Below are positions 38,641-51,462 of a stretch of 64,000 bases of DNA, piece by piece. A program made the translations under genes and the position numbers. The notes under the pieces were generated by a model. The model saw only the letters and a program-made list of their open reading frames with translations. It was not told where the DNA came from and made no database searches. Origin of the DNA: Sipunculus nudus (lineage: Eukaryota > Annelida > Sipuncula > Golfingiida > Sipunculidae). Position 1 is the first letter of the stretch; every line of letters starts with the position of its first letter. The stretch covers positions 31,115,519 through 31,179,518 of the forward strand of contig CM049306.1 of the NCBI GenBank assembly GCA_026874595.1, written 5' to 3'.

Positions 38641-38936
38641 TAAAGTTTTAGCTATAAGCAATTTCATACTCACAAACCAATATGGGTTGAACCTATCTGA
38701 TCGGACATAAATCTATGAATAAACGCTTATTTTGATTTAATTACTCATATTTTATATCAAAGTAAATTATATAAATCACTGTTTAGGCCAACGTGTTTAC
38801 ACGTTGATAATTAACGATAATTAATTACATTTTACCCATAATGGGGCGGCATTTATTGATAACTTTATGTGCTGTCAAAAGACCTTCCTTTTGATCTTGA
38901 TACAGGTAGTATCTGAGAATAAGTTAACATGTCAAT

Positions 38937-38964
38937 ATTTATTATTATTATTATTATTATTATT
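38937..38964. repeat. (TTA)n microsatellite
   Basis: About nine TTA units in an AT-rich region. Confidence 0.85.
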
Positions 38965-39389
38965 GTAGTATTGAAGTTACCAGTGATTGTATTAGAAATT
39001 TTAGCCGAGGTTCAAGTATCAGCCAGTGTAGCTTATATTTGTTAAATGCTTGGTTTTCAGTTGGATGTTCCAAAGTTATGTAACGAAGATATTTTAACGA
39101 TAATTTAATAACTTGACAATTCATTTAATTTTCCGCCGCCGTTAACATGTATAAACTAGTAAACAAACTAAATATTTTTTTACCTTATATTTCGATGATG
39201 ATTTGATGTAAGAAACAAAATATGCCTACAGAAATACTCATTCTTATTACTAATTACTTAACTTAATTAACTTAATACTAATTACTTTTCTTATTCAGAA
39301 TACACTCACATGTATCGTTTAATTATTTACACATTCTAACTGCGTGTTCAGTCAGCATATAAATATATACGTATATATATATATATACA

Positions 39390-39663
39390 CAGGGGCGTCA
39401 ATATAGGGGGGGGTGGGGGTATATATACCCCCCACTTTTTGTCAAGGGGGGGGGATGGCCAATGTAATCACCCCCCCCCCCCCCACACACTTTTCAGAGA
39501 ATTATATTATAATACTGCAAATGAACTATATTAATAAATAGAATTAAAGACTTTGGATCCATTTACTAAAAAATGTTGTATCTAAAACATGCTTTGAATT
39601 ACAAAATAACTTATTGTCTATTAAAATATAATTATTTGAAATATGATTAAGTATATATATATA

Positions 39664-39720
<57 letters not shown>

Positions 39721-39838
39721 GAATATGTCACTCAGAGACGCTGAAAAAGGGATATATATATATGTGTGTGTGTGTGTGTATATATAAATATACAAAGTCA
39801 CCCCCCCCCCCAACCTGGAAGAAAAATTGACGCCACTG
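39390..39838. mobile_element. hAT-type MITE, 449 bp, 8-bp target duplication
   Basis: Left CAGGGGCGTCAAT is inverted relative to right ATTGACGCCACTG. Both flanks are TATATACA (39382-39389 and 39839-39846), although the AT-rich context weakens this a little. The interior has C- and G-runs near both ends and a (TA)n run at 39653-39717. No transposase is present. Confidence 0.78.
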
Positions 39839-40959
39839 TATATACATCTGTAATAGGGATTAAAGACGACCATTGTTGTAATTTGAATGTACAATATATA
39901 TCCTTATATGAGGGAGAAAAAAGAACATATGCTTTCTATAAAATAATCAATTAATATAAGACTTATTACTGCTACTAATAACCGCAACTCTGAAAGTACA
40001 TATATAATAATATATATAGGCCTACATGTATTAATTTGCGTTTGACTATGGGACATTTATTGGGTTATTTACCAAGAAAACAAACTCAGGAATAGTTGCG
40101 TCTCACACTAAGCATCACTGTTATTGGTTGTACACACAATAAACAATACTAAGTGAACGTAACTACAAGGTATACAATACCCCCGTATATAATCAACATA
40201 GATACTTATGTTTGGCTTGATCCAATTATGACTGCATGCGACCTGACATTTCATGGGAAACGGCATCATCCGGCGGGTCAAGCCTACACGTGGTGCTTTT
40301 TTAAACCGGCCTGTATAGTTCTGTTCTATAGGGTTTAAACATTGGACACACTTTTTTACTGGGTTATGTTTTTTTCATTTACCGATATTATTATGTTGAT
40401 TCGACATTTTTCTGAGGGGCAGATCTGCAATTAAAGTTAAATCTGCAAATCTGGTCCCTCAGACACACACCTCTGTACCTGATCATTTTTCAGAAGGCAA
40501 CATTTAGTCCTCCGTTTCTCAGCCAGTAAGACAATCCATGTGAAACCCACGACTGTGACGTCATATCTAAAGCTTATATGTAGAGTCTTTATAAAGAAGG
40601 TATCATTATCGTTTGGATTCTATCTGCCAGAAGTCACATAATCATCACTTAATATCTCCCAAAGTGTATTTTATTGGAAACAATATAGGATTTCCCATCT
40701 GATAGAAATTATATATAATATATATTATATTATATATATAGATATTATATATAATTATATATAAAATCACCTAAAATCAATTATGATTTATTTAAATAAC
40801 ATAGAAAGGTGATATTCCCAGTATCAGTTGACACCATGACAATTTTCAGTAGGTCTATATGTTTCAAGAGCTTACAGAAAAATATCTCGGGACAATATTT
40901 TGTTTGTCCATCTGGTTTATTTTAGTCACCTTTTTTTGTGAACTGATTAATTTATTTAT

Positions 40960-41357
40960 TGCCTCCGCCAGTAGGGTATGTAGTTCATTCCCGCTCGTGT
41001 GTGTCTGTGTCAGTGTTTCCATACAAATAATCCACGCTATCATGGACAGAAACAAGTGAAAATTTTCAGGCCATTTTGTACCAAAGATGAATCGATTAGA
41101 TTTTGATGTGGACCCGCCTTATGTTTCGGGTACAGGAAGGACTTCCAGGAATATTCACAAATGTACATAAACCTATACACGAATGAACCAGGCGAATATT
41201 GACCGAAAAGGTGAATATAACACGGGTTGTTGGAACTTCTGCAAGAATAAACCCGAGAGTTCTGGGTGGAATAAGAGAATGTAAACACGTTCTTTTTTTT
41301 AATTTTTAACATTCAGACCCCCCACATGGCGGAGTCTTGTATTCCTGAGAATGCATA
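40960..41357 (+). mobile_element. Helentron-like family B, second copy
   Basis: CCTCCGCCAGTAGGGTATG starts the element and ACATGGCGGAGTCTTGTATTC followed by CTGAGAATGCA ends it, with the same hairpin as at 7292-7309 (one mismatch). The interior shares AATATTCACAAATGTACA and ATAAACCC/AATAAAGC blocks with the 6.9-kb copy. Confidence 0.6.
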
Positions 41358-41431
41358 TTTCCACAATTTTTAATAATTTTTTTAAGAGGATGGGTGGTGA
41401 AGGTTTAAAGTAGCCCCTTACCACGTTTAAA

Positions 41432-41432
<1 letters not shown>

Positions 41433-41501
<69 letters not shown>
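41433..41501. repeat. (TA)n microsatellite, about 69 bp
   Basis: Uninterrupted TA dinucleotides. The isoleucine/tyrosine open frame across it is an artefact. Confidence 0.9.
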
Positions 41502-41505
<4 letters not shown>

Positions 41506-42143
41506 TTGGTCGCAAACAGACTTGGGTAAAATTGTAACACCAGACATTAAAAAAAAATCCATGCTCCGAGCAATTGCTAAGACTTTCATATGTATATAAA
41601 TATGTGTGTGCATGCGTTGATAAAAAGGTCAGAAATGTGGATCAACCTCACACGCCTACGAGTCATCCTCCAAGAAAAATTGAACCACTGATATCACTAT
41701 TATTTATAGAGTTCAAAACTGAAATATATATAACATATATATCAGTTATATCGTTTGTAATATATGTTTATACATGTATTATTATTTTATTAACCCTTTT
41801 ATTGAGATCAACGAGAATGACATTTTCTTTTATTTATTTTCTGTTTGTCAAATTATGCCATGTTAGCAACTATATGCCATTTATTGTATTGTAGTGACAT
41901 TTAATGAGCTTTTATGTTTATGCTCCTGTCCTTGCACCCGGTGTTCTTGCTTTATGTCGATAGAGAAAGACTATTTCATAGGTTGTCTACATTGAGTGAT
42001 CACATTTCTAATAAATTAATGCTGAGTGTTTGTGCGTACATGGTGTTAAATCATTTTGACAGTTGCAGAGCAGTATAACACAAAACGGGGAATTTCATTA
42101 TATATATAAAATAAGGTTATAACCCTTACACTCAGTATGGACA

Positions 42144-42481
42144 CAGGGGCGGATCCAGGATTCAGGAAAAGGAGGAGGTGGGGGTCCAACCCAGGAGGAC
42201 TCATAAAATTCCTAAAAAAAGGTCCCCAGGTCTGGAAAACGGGGGGGGGGGGGGGGGGGGGGGGAGTCCAGGTCGTAAAATTTGGTCTGAAACCCATAAA
42301 ATAGGTTGCAGCGACAGAACAAAAGGGTGTGCGGGGGGGGGGGGGGTCCGGAACCTGGACCCTCCCCCCGGTCCGCTTCTAGAACAAGTTTTAAAATGTT
42401 ACGATCACGTTTTTGGTTCATACGGTCATGGTGCTATACAGGGAAATATAACAGCATCCGTCTAGCCGACCTCCGCCCCTA
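42144..42481. mobile_element. Possible hAT-type MITE with G-runs
   Basis: CAGGGGCGGATCCAGG on the left and CCTCCGCCCCTA on the right are inverted and resemble common hAT termini. The interior contains G24 (42241-42264) and G14 (42333-42346). No matching 8-bp flank was found (TATGGACA against ATTTTCAA), so one end may belong to another copy. Confidence 0.45.
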
Positions 42482-43583
42482 ATTTTCAAAGTAATTATTC
42501 TCTTTTATTTTTAGACCGATTTTGATTTGTTTTATCTGATAGGGACAAGTGCGGTCTTTGGAACATTTGAACAGAATTTAGAATTAATCAATTTCACTAA
42601 TTAATTCAAAATAATAAAAGAGGAAGCTTTTTAATCTTTCTTTCTCAACCGATCTTGCTTGATTTCATCCGGTATAGAGTCTTCTAGTTCACACATCAGT
42701 TTACTCCCTTTCATCATTAACGGCCGGGAGAAGGCACACACGGCCTCTAAAATGGTCCTCTTACGTCCATTTGTCCGTCTGTTTGTCCTGTCTCCTCCCC
42801 TCCGTTAACAATAACTTAAAAAATCTGCAGCTGTAATCACCATATTGGATGACAAATTAATCGGTTATGCCGTTACCTAGATGTTCAACTTTCTGCACAT
42901 GCTTTTGCTGAGAAGTGCCTTATTTTATGTTTCTAGGGGCAGTATGTTTTCGAACTTTTAGTTCTGTCCCATTTTTTATAGTTATACCTTTAAGATAAAA
43001 TTTTAAATTTTTTAATAAAAAAATTAACTCCTGTGCAAAAAACATGTTCTGAATGTATTTTTTATTAACTAAGCACTCTTTCTTTGCTGTTTAAACATTC
43101 TCAAAAATATGCCAGTCTTAATTTAATTTCTTTATAAATAGGCTACTGGTCAATAGAGGATAACTGCAGAAGCACGCAGAAGGTCAAAAAGATCAAATTT
43201 ACGAAAGCAATTGTTTTTCTGCATAAACCCGCCCATGTCTCAAATTTCTACAGGCCCATTGCGCCTTAGTGTGGTAGGCTGATGACCACTGGTGGAGATC
43301 GCATTAAACGGTCTTTCGTCGGTTGCAATAATGCAACGGGAATAGTCATCGGTGATAATATACAGGACACTTTCTATTCTTTGGAAGAAGGTGAAGGACG
43401 CTATTGTTTACAGCGGCAGAAAGGGATCGCTCTCCGCAGGTGATTGTCTTGGTTTGTCATTGTAAAATATTCAGCTGATCTTCCTGTTATCTGAAGATTA
43501 GGTTCAGACCCTTTTCTGCCTTAGCCAGATATTCATTGTCGTAGGTGCTCGTGTTTTAACAAGGAAAGGTTATTCGCCACACA
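42482..43583. other. Non-coding stretch
   Basis: No gene or bounded repeat is seen. The CpG-bearing segment 43270-43460 ends in CGCTCTCCGCAG followed by GTGATT, which could serve as a splice donor of an untranslated exon; there is no further support. Confidence 0.4.
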
Positions 43584-43867
43584 ACTATAGTCCGTTCCAC
43601 CAACCGTGAAATACTGTTTTTTCACGTTTTCTTTTCTACCTTGATATATAATCTGTGTTCTTAGCGATACGAGGAATGCCTAGAAAACGACCTAATTTTA
43701 TATGAAGTTACTGATAATGTATAAAAAACAACTTACATCACGACGCTGAGGTGTTGTTTACTTTATGTAAGGAGTGCATAGCTATAACTTGGCCAAACTG
43801 AAGGGCATTGTATATGAAATCTTTGCCGTCATAATGGAATGACGTAACCGTGACGTCACGGTCGTTG

Positions 43868-44884
43868 GGGTCTGTCTAAAACGCGGAGAATCCGCGGAGA
43901 GATGGAGAATTCGCGGAGAATTCGTGGAGAATTTGCGGAGAGTTTTTATATTCAATGATACTTTTACATACACATTAAAATCACTTAAAATCTCCAACTA
44001 TTTTAATCTTGACATATTTGCGCTCTGTTAAATGACCTAAAATTTTAAAAGCTGTACATAATTAAGTATTTTATGCTGAACAATGTGGACACACCGCCGA
44101 GTGAATGGGTTACGCAAAATCTAACACACATCTGAGTCACCAGCTGACACTGACAGATCTTTAGACGAAACCGCAAAACACCTAATATTTCAACTTTCTA
44201 TTGTGCAAACCAAAACAAAACCATGCACATGTATCAAATTTACAGGTGGTGAACGAAATATATAATATTATAAATAAATGAAAAAAACTATCACCATTTA
44301 GGCCTATAGTGTAAAGACCCAATTTACATGCACAAATAAAAGTTGAAACAACAAGATTCGACTTTACACATTTTATACACACAAAAAATTGCACCTTTAG
44401 GCTAATGAATCATATTGGCAGTAGGATTTCTAAAAATAAAAGAAAAAATAATCAATATATATTGCGATCACAGTAAAAGAAATATATTTTTTAGCCTCTG
44501 TACAAAATACATCACACTTCTTTCTGACCTTAACAATACAGAGTATAATAATAATTAAAAAAAAAGAAATATATAGCCCAATTGCAATCGAAAAAAATAA
44601 CCCACAGTCACCTGGTGCTATTCGTTGACTCTGGCGTGGCACAAATAAAATCTTAAGAGGAGAACCTGCTTGCCCAATCAATTGAGAGCTGAATTTCACT
44701 CGATGTACAGATTTTTAATCATTTCGGTCATTTAACAGTAAACAAATATGTTAAGAGTAATATAGTTTGAGATTATAAATGATTTTAATATGTATTGGAA
44801 AGTATCATTGCATATAAAAACTCTCCGCAAATTCTCCGCGAATTCTCCATCTCTCCGCGGATTCTCCTCCTTTTAGACAGACCC
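43868..44884. mobile_element. Mutator-like non-autonomous element, 1017 bp, 9-bp duplication
   Basis: The inverted ends are about 135 bp: left GGGTCTGTCTAAAACGCGGA, right CTTTTAGACAGACCC, with repeated GCGGAGAATTC modules inside both arms. CGGTCGTTG flanks both sides (43859-43867 and 44885-44893). Long inverted ends with a 9-bp duplication are typical of Mutator-like elements. The interior is AT-rich; the open frames inside (for example 44430-44699 on -) have no transposase motif. Confidence 0.85.
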
Positions 44885-44966
44885 CGGTCGTTGCGTGAAA
44901 TTTCCTGAATACACGTTATGAAGAGGTCATCAGGTGTCAGTCACCGTGTTCAGTAAACCCAGCTAG

Positions 44967-46206
44967 GGCACTCGGTAAAACCCGGAATTTCCGCGGAATT
45001 TCCGAGGATATTCCGAGATTCCTCGGAACAAAAGTTTGAGCCGTTTCCCTCAGCAGAGGATCCCTGACAGTAGGAAAAAAGTTCCCATACATATAAAATG
45101 AATAATTATCTTCCTATTTCTTTAGGGTTCTGTTCTAATCTTCGACCTTTTAAGGCGTAATCTACGGTTTTCCGAGCCAGATCAGACCGGCCCGGGACGA
45201 CGGCCATGTTTATGGTAGATCATACCTAAATCCGGTGGTTTCATGAAAATTCTTGGAAAGTATAAACAGCTGACAGGCCTGGATAAAAAGAATATGGCCA
45301 GTGAAGAGAGTGAATTGTAGATTTATCAGTTATACTCCTCTTACTGATAATAAGATCATGAAATATTGTGGAAGGCCACAACTAAAGAAAGGGGCAGGGC
45401 ATGGAGAGAGATTCTACAATTAATGGAAGTGGCATGACATTTGGACAAGGAGGCTACAGCAGTATCAGTGTCTACAAGTGTTTTTCATTTACCACTGGCA
45501 TTATTAAAATTCTATTTTTTATTGGTCCAATGAACAAAGGAACACATTTGAAAACAAAATCATTTATTAACAACTGAACCATAATAATCGAATGAAATAT
45601 GTAAAAACTGAAAGTAAATTAAGCCTCATATGAAATACACCTGATACAATAATGAAATATTGAATTTAAAATATCAATGTAAAGTATTATGAAAATGAAA
45701 AAAAATGTTATACCTGGTGTCAATATATATATATATATATATAAACTTGTACATTTTATTACTATTAATCTATAGACCTAATATATGAAATCATAATGTA
45801 AATAATGTGCTATAGAAGAATTAAACGAATGAACGATGTAATCCAACAGGTAATAATTAATTTGTCAACAGGAATGGAGAAAGTTGTAGTTTTTTATGTG
45901 GTTTTGAGTGGGCCCGGTCGCTGTGGGTCTGGATTCTCCGAGAATTCTACAGGCGCTTCCAAAATATTAGTAAACATGGCAGTCGTGCAGGGCTGTTTGA
46001 AAAGATGTTAAAAAAATTGTACGCTGTACCTTAATAATTCGAAGATTAGAACGGAACCCTGAATAAATGGGAAGATAATTGTTCATTCCCTAGGTATAGG
46101 TACTTTTATTCTACTGTCAAGGATCCTCTGCTGAGGGAAATGGCTCAAACTTTTATTCCGAGGGATCTCGGAATATCCTCGGAAATTCCGGGTTTTACCG
46201 AGTGCC
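44967..46206. mobile_element. Second Mutator-like element, 1240 bp, 9-bp duplication
   Basis: The inverted ends are about 180 bp: left GGCACTCGGTAAAACCCGGA, right TTCCGGGTTTTACCGAGTGCC with GAGGAATNTCGGAA-type modules and TTTCCCTCAGCAGAGGATCC inside both arms. CCCAGCTAG flanks both sides (44958-44966 and 46207-46215). Weaker inverted similarity continues inward (GACGGCCATGTTTA against its mirror near 45970). The 68-codon frame at 45805-46011 is not a recognised protein. Confidence 0.85.
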
Positions 46207-46215
46207 CCCAGCTAG

Positions 46216-47866
46216 GCTCTGATATCTTAGTACTTATACTGCATGTACACTGCCCGTCTTTTAACATAGTACACAGAGTCCTGGACATGGCCAGGCAGGC
46301 AGTTTCATTCATGTAGCCTGTTGTCCAACTTGTCATTATATACACCTGACATAGGCCTAAATGGCAAAATAATCCAAAACTGACGCAATTTATAATGCTT
46401 ATTTTTATCCAAGTTTCATATGTGTTTGAAGATAATTATTCATCATTGTTACCAGAGCCTGAGGTAAATCCACTTTAAACCAGTGTTTTGCACTGCTGTG
46501 AATACTGTTCTAAGATGAGCTAACATATTTTGTCAACTTGTAATACACGCGGGCAGTACCCTGTCATGGGAGGCATCATGGCTCCATGGCACCACTAACT
46601 GTGGGTAACAAAGCAAGGATTGCAAATTAAGAAAATGAAAAGCTACCGTCCCGTTTAATAGGCATGGTATTGAATTCACAAAATGAATTGTGATTTTATC
46701 ATAAATACTCTAGATTTGTTTATCATAAAAAATTCAAAAGAACTGGTACATTTATAATATATCAATGTATCAAACCCTTTTTTTTCAAGTATTGGACTGT
46801 TCTAGCCAAGCTGAAACATTGTCCTATGAGGTTCGATCATTTGTTTATACATCGCCAATACTTTTCCTGTCATTTTGACCATGTATAAAATTGGGTTGAC
46901 GCATCTTCACCCATTGTTTTATGGAAATGTTACTAATTTTTGTAGCATGATATGGTGAATCATGTTTCGTTCGTTTATACAGAATGAGGATGCCGGGCTT
47001 TATCTTAACCACTTCATAGTTTCATCAATGCTGTTCAGCTGCATACATATATAGTTATGCGGCGGATGTATCAAGTTATTTATCCAGAGCCGGTGTGAAT
47101 CTGTTCAAATTTGAAAAAAAAATGCAACTTTACTTGTCACCTTTACACAAAAGGTTGCGAAACTTTCTATGCAAATCTTCGTATTCATGAGTCCGTGAAA
47201 CCTGTATATAAATGGGCCAGGCCACTGAAAATGGCCCCAGCCAGTGATCAGAATGGAATTGGATCCATACAACACATGACATATATTTGATAATATTTAA
47301 GGATTTAAATTAACTCTCTTGTCTACCCAGGTCAAAAAACGGTATCATAAAATACATGGAACAGCCAGTGTTATGCCACTCCAGATTTGGCTTTTGTTTA
47401 AAATTTCATTTTACACACTAATTTAGCCAGCTGAAACCGTGTTTTGTTTCAAAATTCACAAGAAAACATTGGATATTGTAAAAAAATGTGTATTTTCGGA
47501 CATCTTTCCATATAATATGCCGACGGCAAGGTGTGTTAATTTTACAAAATTACTAATTCCGTAAAATACTCTGATTGGTTACTTTGATTATTATATCTAG
47601 AAATAAATGATCAGTAAAATTGAATATGTACCTGTAGCTTACATGGAAACATTATCACCTCAAATGGGGACACCCAGTAAATAGATAAATCATTGTTCTC
47701 CTTCTTATTCTTTGCCTTAGCAGATACCAAATAATTTTTCCACATACAGAAATTACATATCATCCTGTAGGATTTTTCCAGTTGGGTTGAATGCCGTTGG
47801 AATTAAAGGCTGAGGACAAACTAAAAGGGTCTGAGGACATTTTCAGTGGCCTTCAGCTGTGTTTCC
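46216..47866. other. Non-coding stretch
   Basis: No gene, RNA or bounded repeat is recognised. Confidence 0.5.
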
Positions 47867-47867
47867 A

Positions 47868-48264
47868 TTCATCCGTAAATCTCGTACGTCTGGTACGCAA
47901 AAAAATCGGATCCCTCTTTGTAAGATGAACTGTTTCCATACGTACATTTTAACGTGCTCCGCATGCGTATCCACAAATACGGACAGCATCGAAATGGATC
48001 GTTGAGCGATTTATCTGTTTTTGCGGATGGCAAAAAGCCTTAATTTCCCAACAGTGCCTTGGCGCCAGGTGAGATGAGACATATGGACCTTCTTCCTGCC
48101 TGTCGTCCTTAAATTTTCAAATTTTTTAAAGAGGCATGCGAAAGGGTATCCGCAAGAAACGTACGTACTTATGGAAACAGTTTTTGCGGACAGCGCACTA
48201 TGGAACGTACGTACGTCTTTTGCGGATACGTTTTAAGCGGATGCATGGAAACACAGCTTTTTAC
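47868..48264. mobile_element. MITE, about 397 bp, inverted AGCTGTGTTTCCAT ends
   Basis: Left AGCTGTGTTTCCATTCATCC mirrors right GGATGCATGGAAACACAGCT. Subterminal GTACGTACG / GCGGATACG motifs repeat in both arms. The ends resemble those of the PIF-like MITE at 29874, but a TWA duplication is not visible. Confidence 0.75.
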
Positions 48265-49244
48265 CCATATACATGCTTCTTGCCACCCCCACTTATAATG
48301 AACTGGTCGGAATATTCTCCTAACTTCTGACCGTTCCGGGCGTACATGCAGTGCGATATAGACGATCACATTTCAAAGTTGGGATGAAGGAAGACATGAA
48401 TTATATAATGTTTATTCTGACCCGTTGGTTATGCCTAAAAGTATATTCAGATTAAAAATTTTAACCCCTGCGGAGCTTGAAATTGACATTGGATTGAATG
48501 GACTGTGTGACCTCTGCACCGAGAGCCGCAAGTGATACATTGTAAAAGGTGGTCGTGCATGGGGACGTGCCTGGAGAAAATCTGTAGGCACACATGTGTA
48601 CACAAGTTTTGCCGTTTTAACCATTAATATTGCTATTTATACTACTTGTTATCACTGATAAGGTCATGAGGATAGTAATCCTCCAACGATATTTAAATAA
48701 TGGGTGGTGGCGATGGAAATAACACTTTTGGATGGTGTACGTCACTGGTATCAACACATTCTGGTGATAGGCCTACATGGTTTTTTCGTGATGAATAAAC
48801 CGACTCATTGTAGTAACTATAATGTTGTTGTAAATGTATCAGGTTTTTTGTTATCCTGTCTCTGAAAAAGCGTATGGAAGGGAGAGAGCAGGGATGCCAT
48901 TCATCATTCATGTACAATCATATGATATAACAGGGGCTTCATGCATGTATTAATGATAGTACTTAACGTGCTACCTGCTATTATTGTTTGACCAGCTGAC
49001 ATCGCCAAACAGCGGGATTCTATCTCCTGCAAAATGGAACACCAGGCATCAGGCATGTGCGAGGCACAATCTTGTCAGCTGACCAGGTACAAAATGTCGT
49101 AAACAGCCCGCGAGTTTCTCCTGGATTTTGATTTTTGTTCATTACAGGCTATTCATCTCGGGTATGTGGCATTTTTCCTGTCAGAAAATTAGGTCGCGTT
49201 CTCATTTAACTCTGTACCAAAAATCTTCGTTCTGTCTCAATTCT
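48265..49244. other. Non-coding stretch
   Basis: Nothing recognisable apart from short open frames without domains. Confidence 0.45.
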
Positions 49245-49297
49245 TTTAAAAATGATCGCGAAAAAACAGTGTTTCACAAGTGGTGGAACGGACTATA

Positions 49298-49883
49298 TAG
49301 TCCGTCCCAGTACCCGTGTCCGCATGTTTTTCTGGGATAATTTTTCATACAAGTAAAGCAGAGTGAACCTTTCTTGTCCAAAGGTTGCAGGAGCTATTCC
49401 GCCGACTACCTGAGTAAAAAGTAATGCCTTACCTTGCTTTGTTTTTGTATGAGACAAATAATCCAAAATATGACAAAACAAGTCACAGCGTTTACGACTT
49501 ATTTCTTGCCTGAGAACTGATAATAAATAAGCCAGTCAAACTTATGACGTCACTCAATTGAAGGTGACGCGCGACCGATCACTGAGACGTTTTTTGTGAC
49601 GTCACTGTTGTCTAACAAACACCAAACACAGCCATAGACATGGAAAGTGTACCATGGAGGAATGTACTGTCCAGCAGTGCCGGGAAGACGCCATCCACAG
49701 TATTTCAGCATAAATAACAGAAAAGAGTCGCAAAGTAAATACGTTTTTCATGATACATAACTACTTTACACAAAATCAGCGGAATATCTGTTTATTTACG
49801 TTAGGCCAAAGGGCATTTTTAAAGAATAATCTTAAAATAATTATCGCGAAAAAACATGCGGACACAGGTTTTGGGACGGACTA
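49298..49883. mobile_element. TA-flanked MITE, 586 bp
   Basis: Left TAGTCCGTCCCAGTACCCGT then GTCCGCATGTTTTTC is inverted relative to right GAAAAAACATGCGGACAC then AGGTTTTGGGACGGACTA. TA occurs at both flanks (49296-49297, 49884-49885), as in Tc1/mariner-type elements. Its left end directly abuts an outward copy of the same terminus at 49245-49295. No transposase. Confidence 0.75.
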
Positions 49884-49885
49884 TA

Positions 49886-51462
49886 GCCACAAAGAAGGCT
49901 ATAAGTATAACATGTTATTGTTAGATATATCTGAGAGTACATATTAATATTATAGTTTTATACTATTTATAGTCACCACCCCATGTATGATCTTTGGTCG
50001 GATTGTAGGCTCAGTATGGTCTCTGCCTATAAAAGGGAGAAAAAACCCTCCAATAGGGTCTAAACACTACTGGTCTGGTTGGCAGTGTGGTCTGGTTGGC
50101 AGTACTGCCAACCAGACCACTATATGTGATGTATAAAGTCACCATTTATGCATCAGTGCACCACCAGCCACACCATACCATCTAATTAGATGAATAGCTG
50201 TATAAACAGCTTAACACTGAGATAACCCACAAGGCCATTTTATCAGATTATATGTACAGTAGAGTAATTAGTGGGGGATGGTGGGTATATTCCTTAGACA
50301 ATAAACAGTATCCACATAACAGTAACCTGTTGTAAGACTATTATTCTATATAACTGTAACCTTTGCTTATAAAAAATAAATACACAATATGTATAGCCAA
50401 ACCATGCTAGTAAGCAATTTTTCAAATATTATAAGTTATTTGTTATTAGTAAGATAGCCTTGTGCCACTGCATGTGGCTAATTACCTTTGAACTTGTCAT
50501 GATATAACAGTAATCTTTAATGAGTTTTGATGTAACAGTAACCTTTGGGGAGAAGACTGTCTGATAGAGAGTCAGTTGTCATACTCGATGATCACAGTAC
50601 ATGAATCGTATCTGTTACAGTACATTATAGAATGCATGATATTTATTATAAATCATTAATATTATTTCATATAAATCATAAAAACTACTTTAAATATCCA
50701 ATATGTACAATAATCGGTACAAACCACACTATACTTATTAACAGTAAGTTACTATTATCCAGATATTATCAGTTATTCTCTCCAAAAGATGACTAATAGT
50801 TCAAGCAATCATGAACTTGATAAATTGCTTTTTGAAATATTGCATCTGCTAATTAATGTAGGTGAAAGCTTCACAAGAGTGACATAATTCTTTGTACAAT
50901 AGTTCCAACAGATGGTACTATATCCAACAAATGGCAATAATTTAATACATTTTTATTAAACATATTAACAATATAGTGCGTATATACATAGGAAGTAAAC
51001 AGTAACTTATTTTCTGCACCAGTCACGGGAGTGATATAAGACGTAAGTGATATAAGTACAAAAATAAAACAGATACAATCATATGACTGACATTTTATAA
51101 ATGGCTATTACATAAACATGACAAAGAACAAGAAAGCATACATCATACATTAACCTACATATACATGTACAAAACCTTTAATTTTTATATTTATGGTAAT
51201 TGTATATCTAGAAGGTCATAAAAATGATACAATACAAATCACTGTTCAATGGACAGTTTACCGAATTGGAAACAAAAAATATATGAAATGTGTATGAACT
51301 ATTCAAAAAACTTGCTTTGCTTAATGGTTTCCATTTATTATAATGAACTGAAATATTAGTATAGTTTGTTTAGCTATGTTTTTCTCAATAATATGTATTT
51401 GCCTAACATAAGCTTGAAAGCTGGCAAAGTGTGGGAGCTAGTGTGTCTTTACAATTTACAAG

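Larger units (their letters stand above)
43588..49295. mobile_element. Possible large TA-flanked element (5.7 kb) hosting other insertions
   Basis: Left TAGTCCGTTCCACCAACCGT and CTGTTTTTTCACG are inverted relative to the right text ending at 49295 (reverse strand: TAGTCCGTTCCACCACTTGT, CTGTTTTTTCGCG). TA flanks both ends. Removing the two Mutator-like elements and the 47.87-kb MITE leaves about 3 kb without a recognisable transposase. The pair could instead be solo ends of two separate MITEs. Confidence 0.35.

Noticed and set aside
39544-41613. Tyrosine/isoleucine-rich open frames
   Set aside because: Created by TA microsatellites.
42178-42465. 95-codon frame
   Set aside because: Depends on G24 and G14 runs inside a probable MITE.
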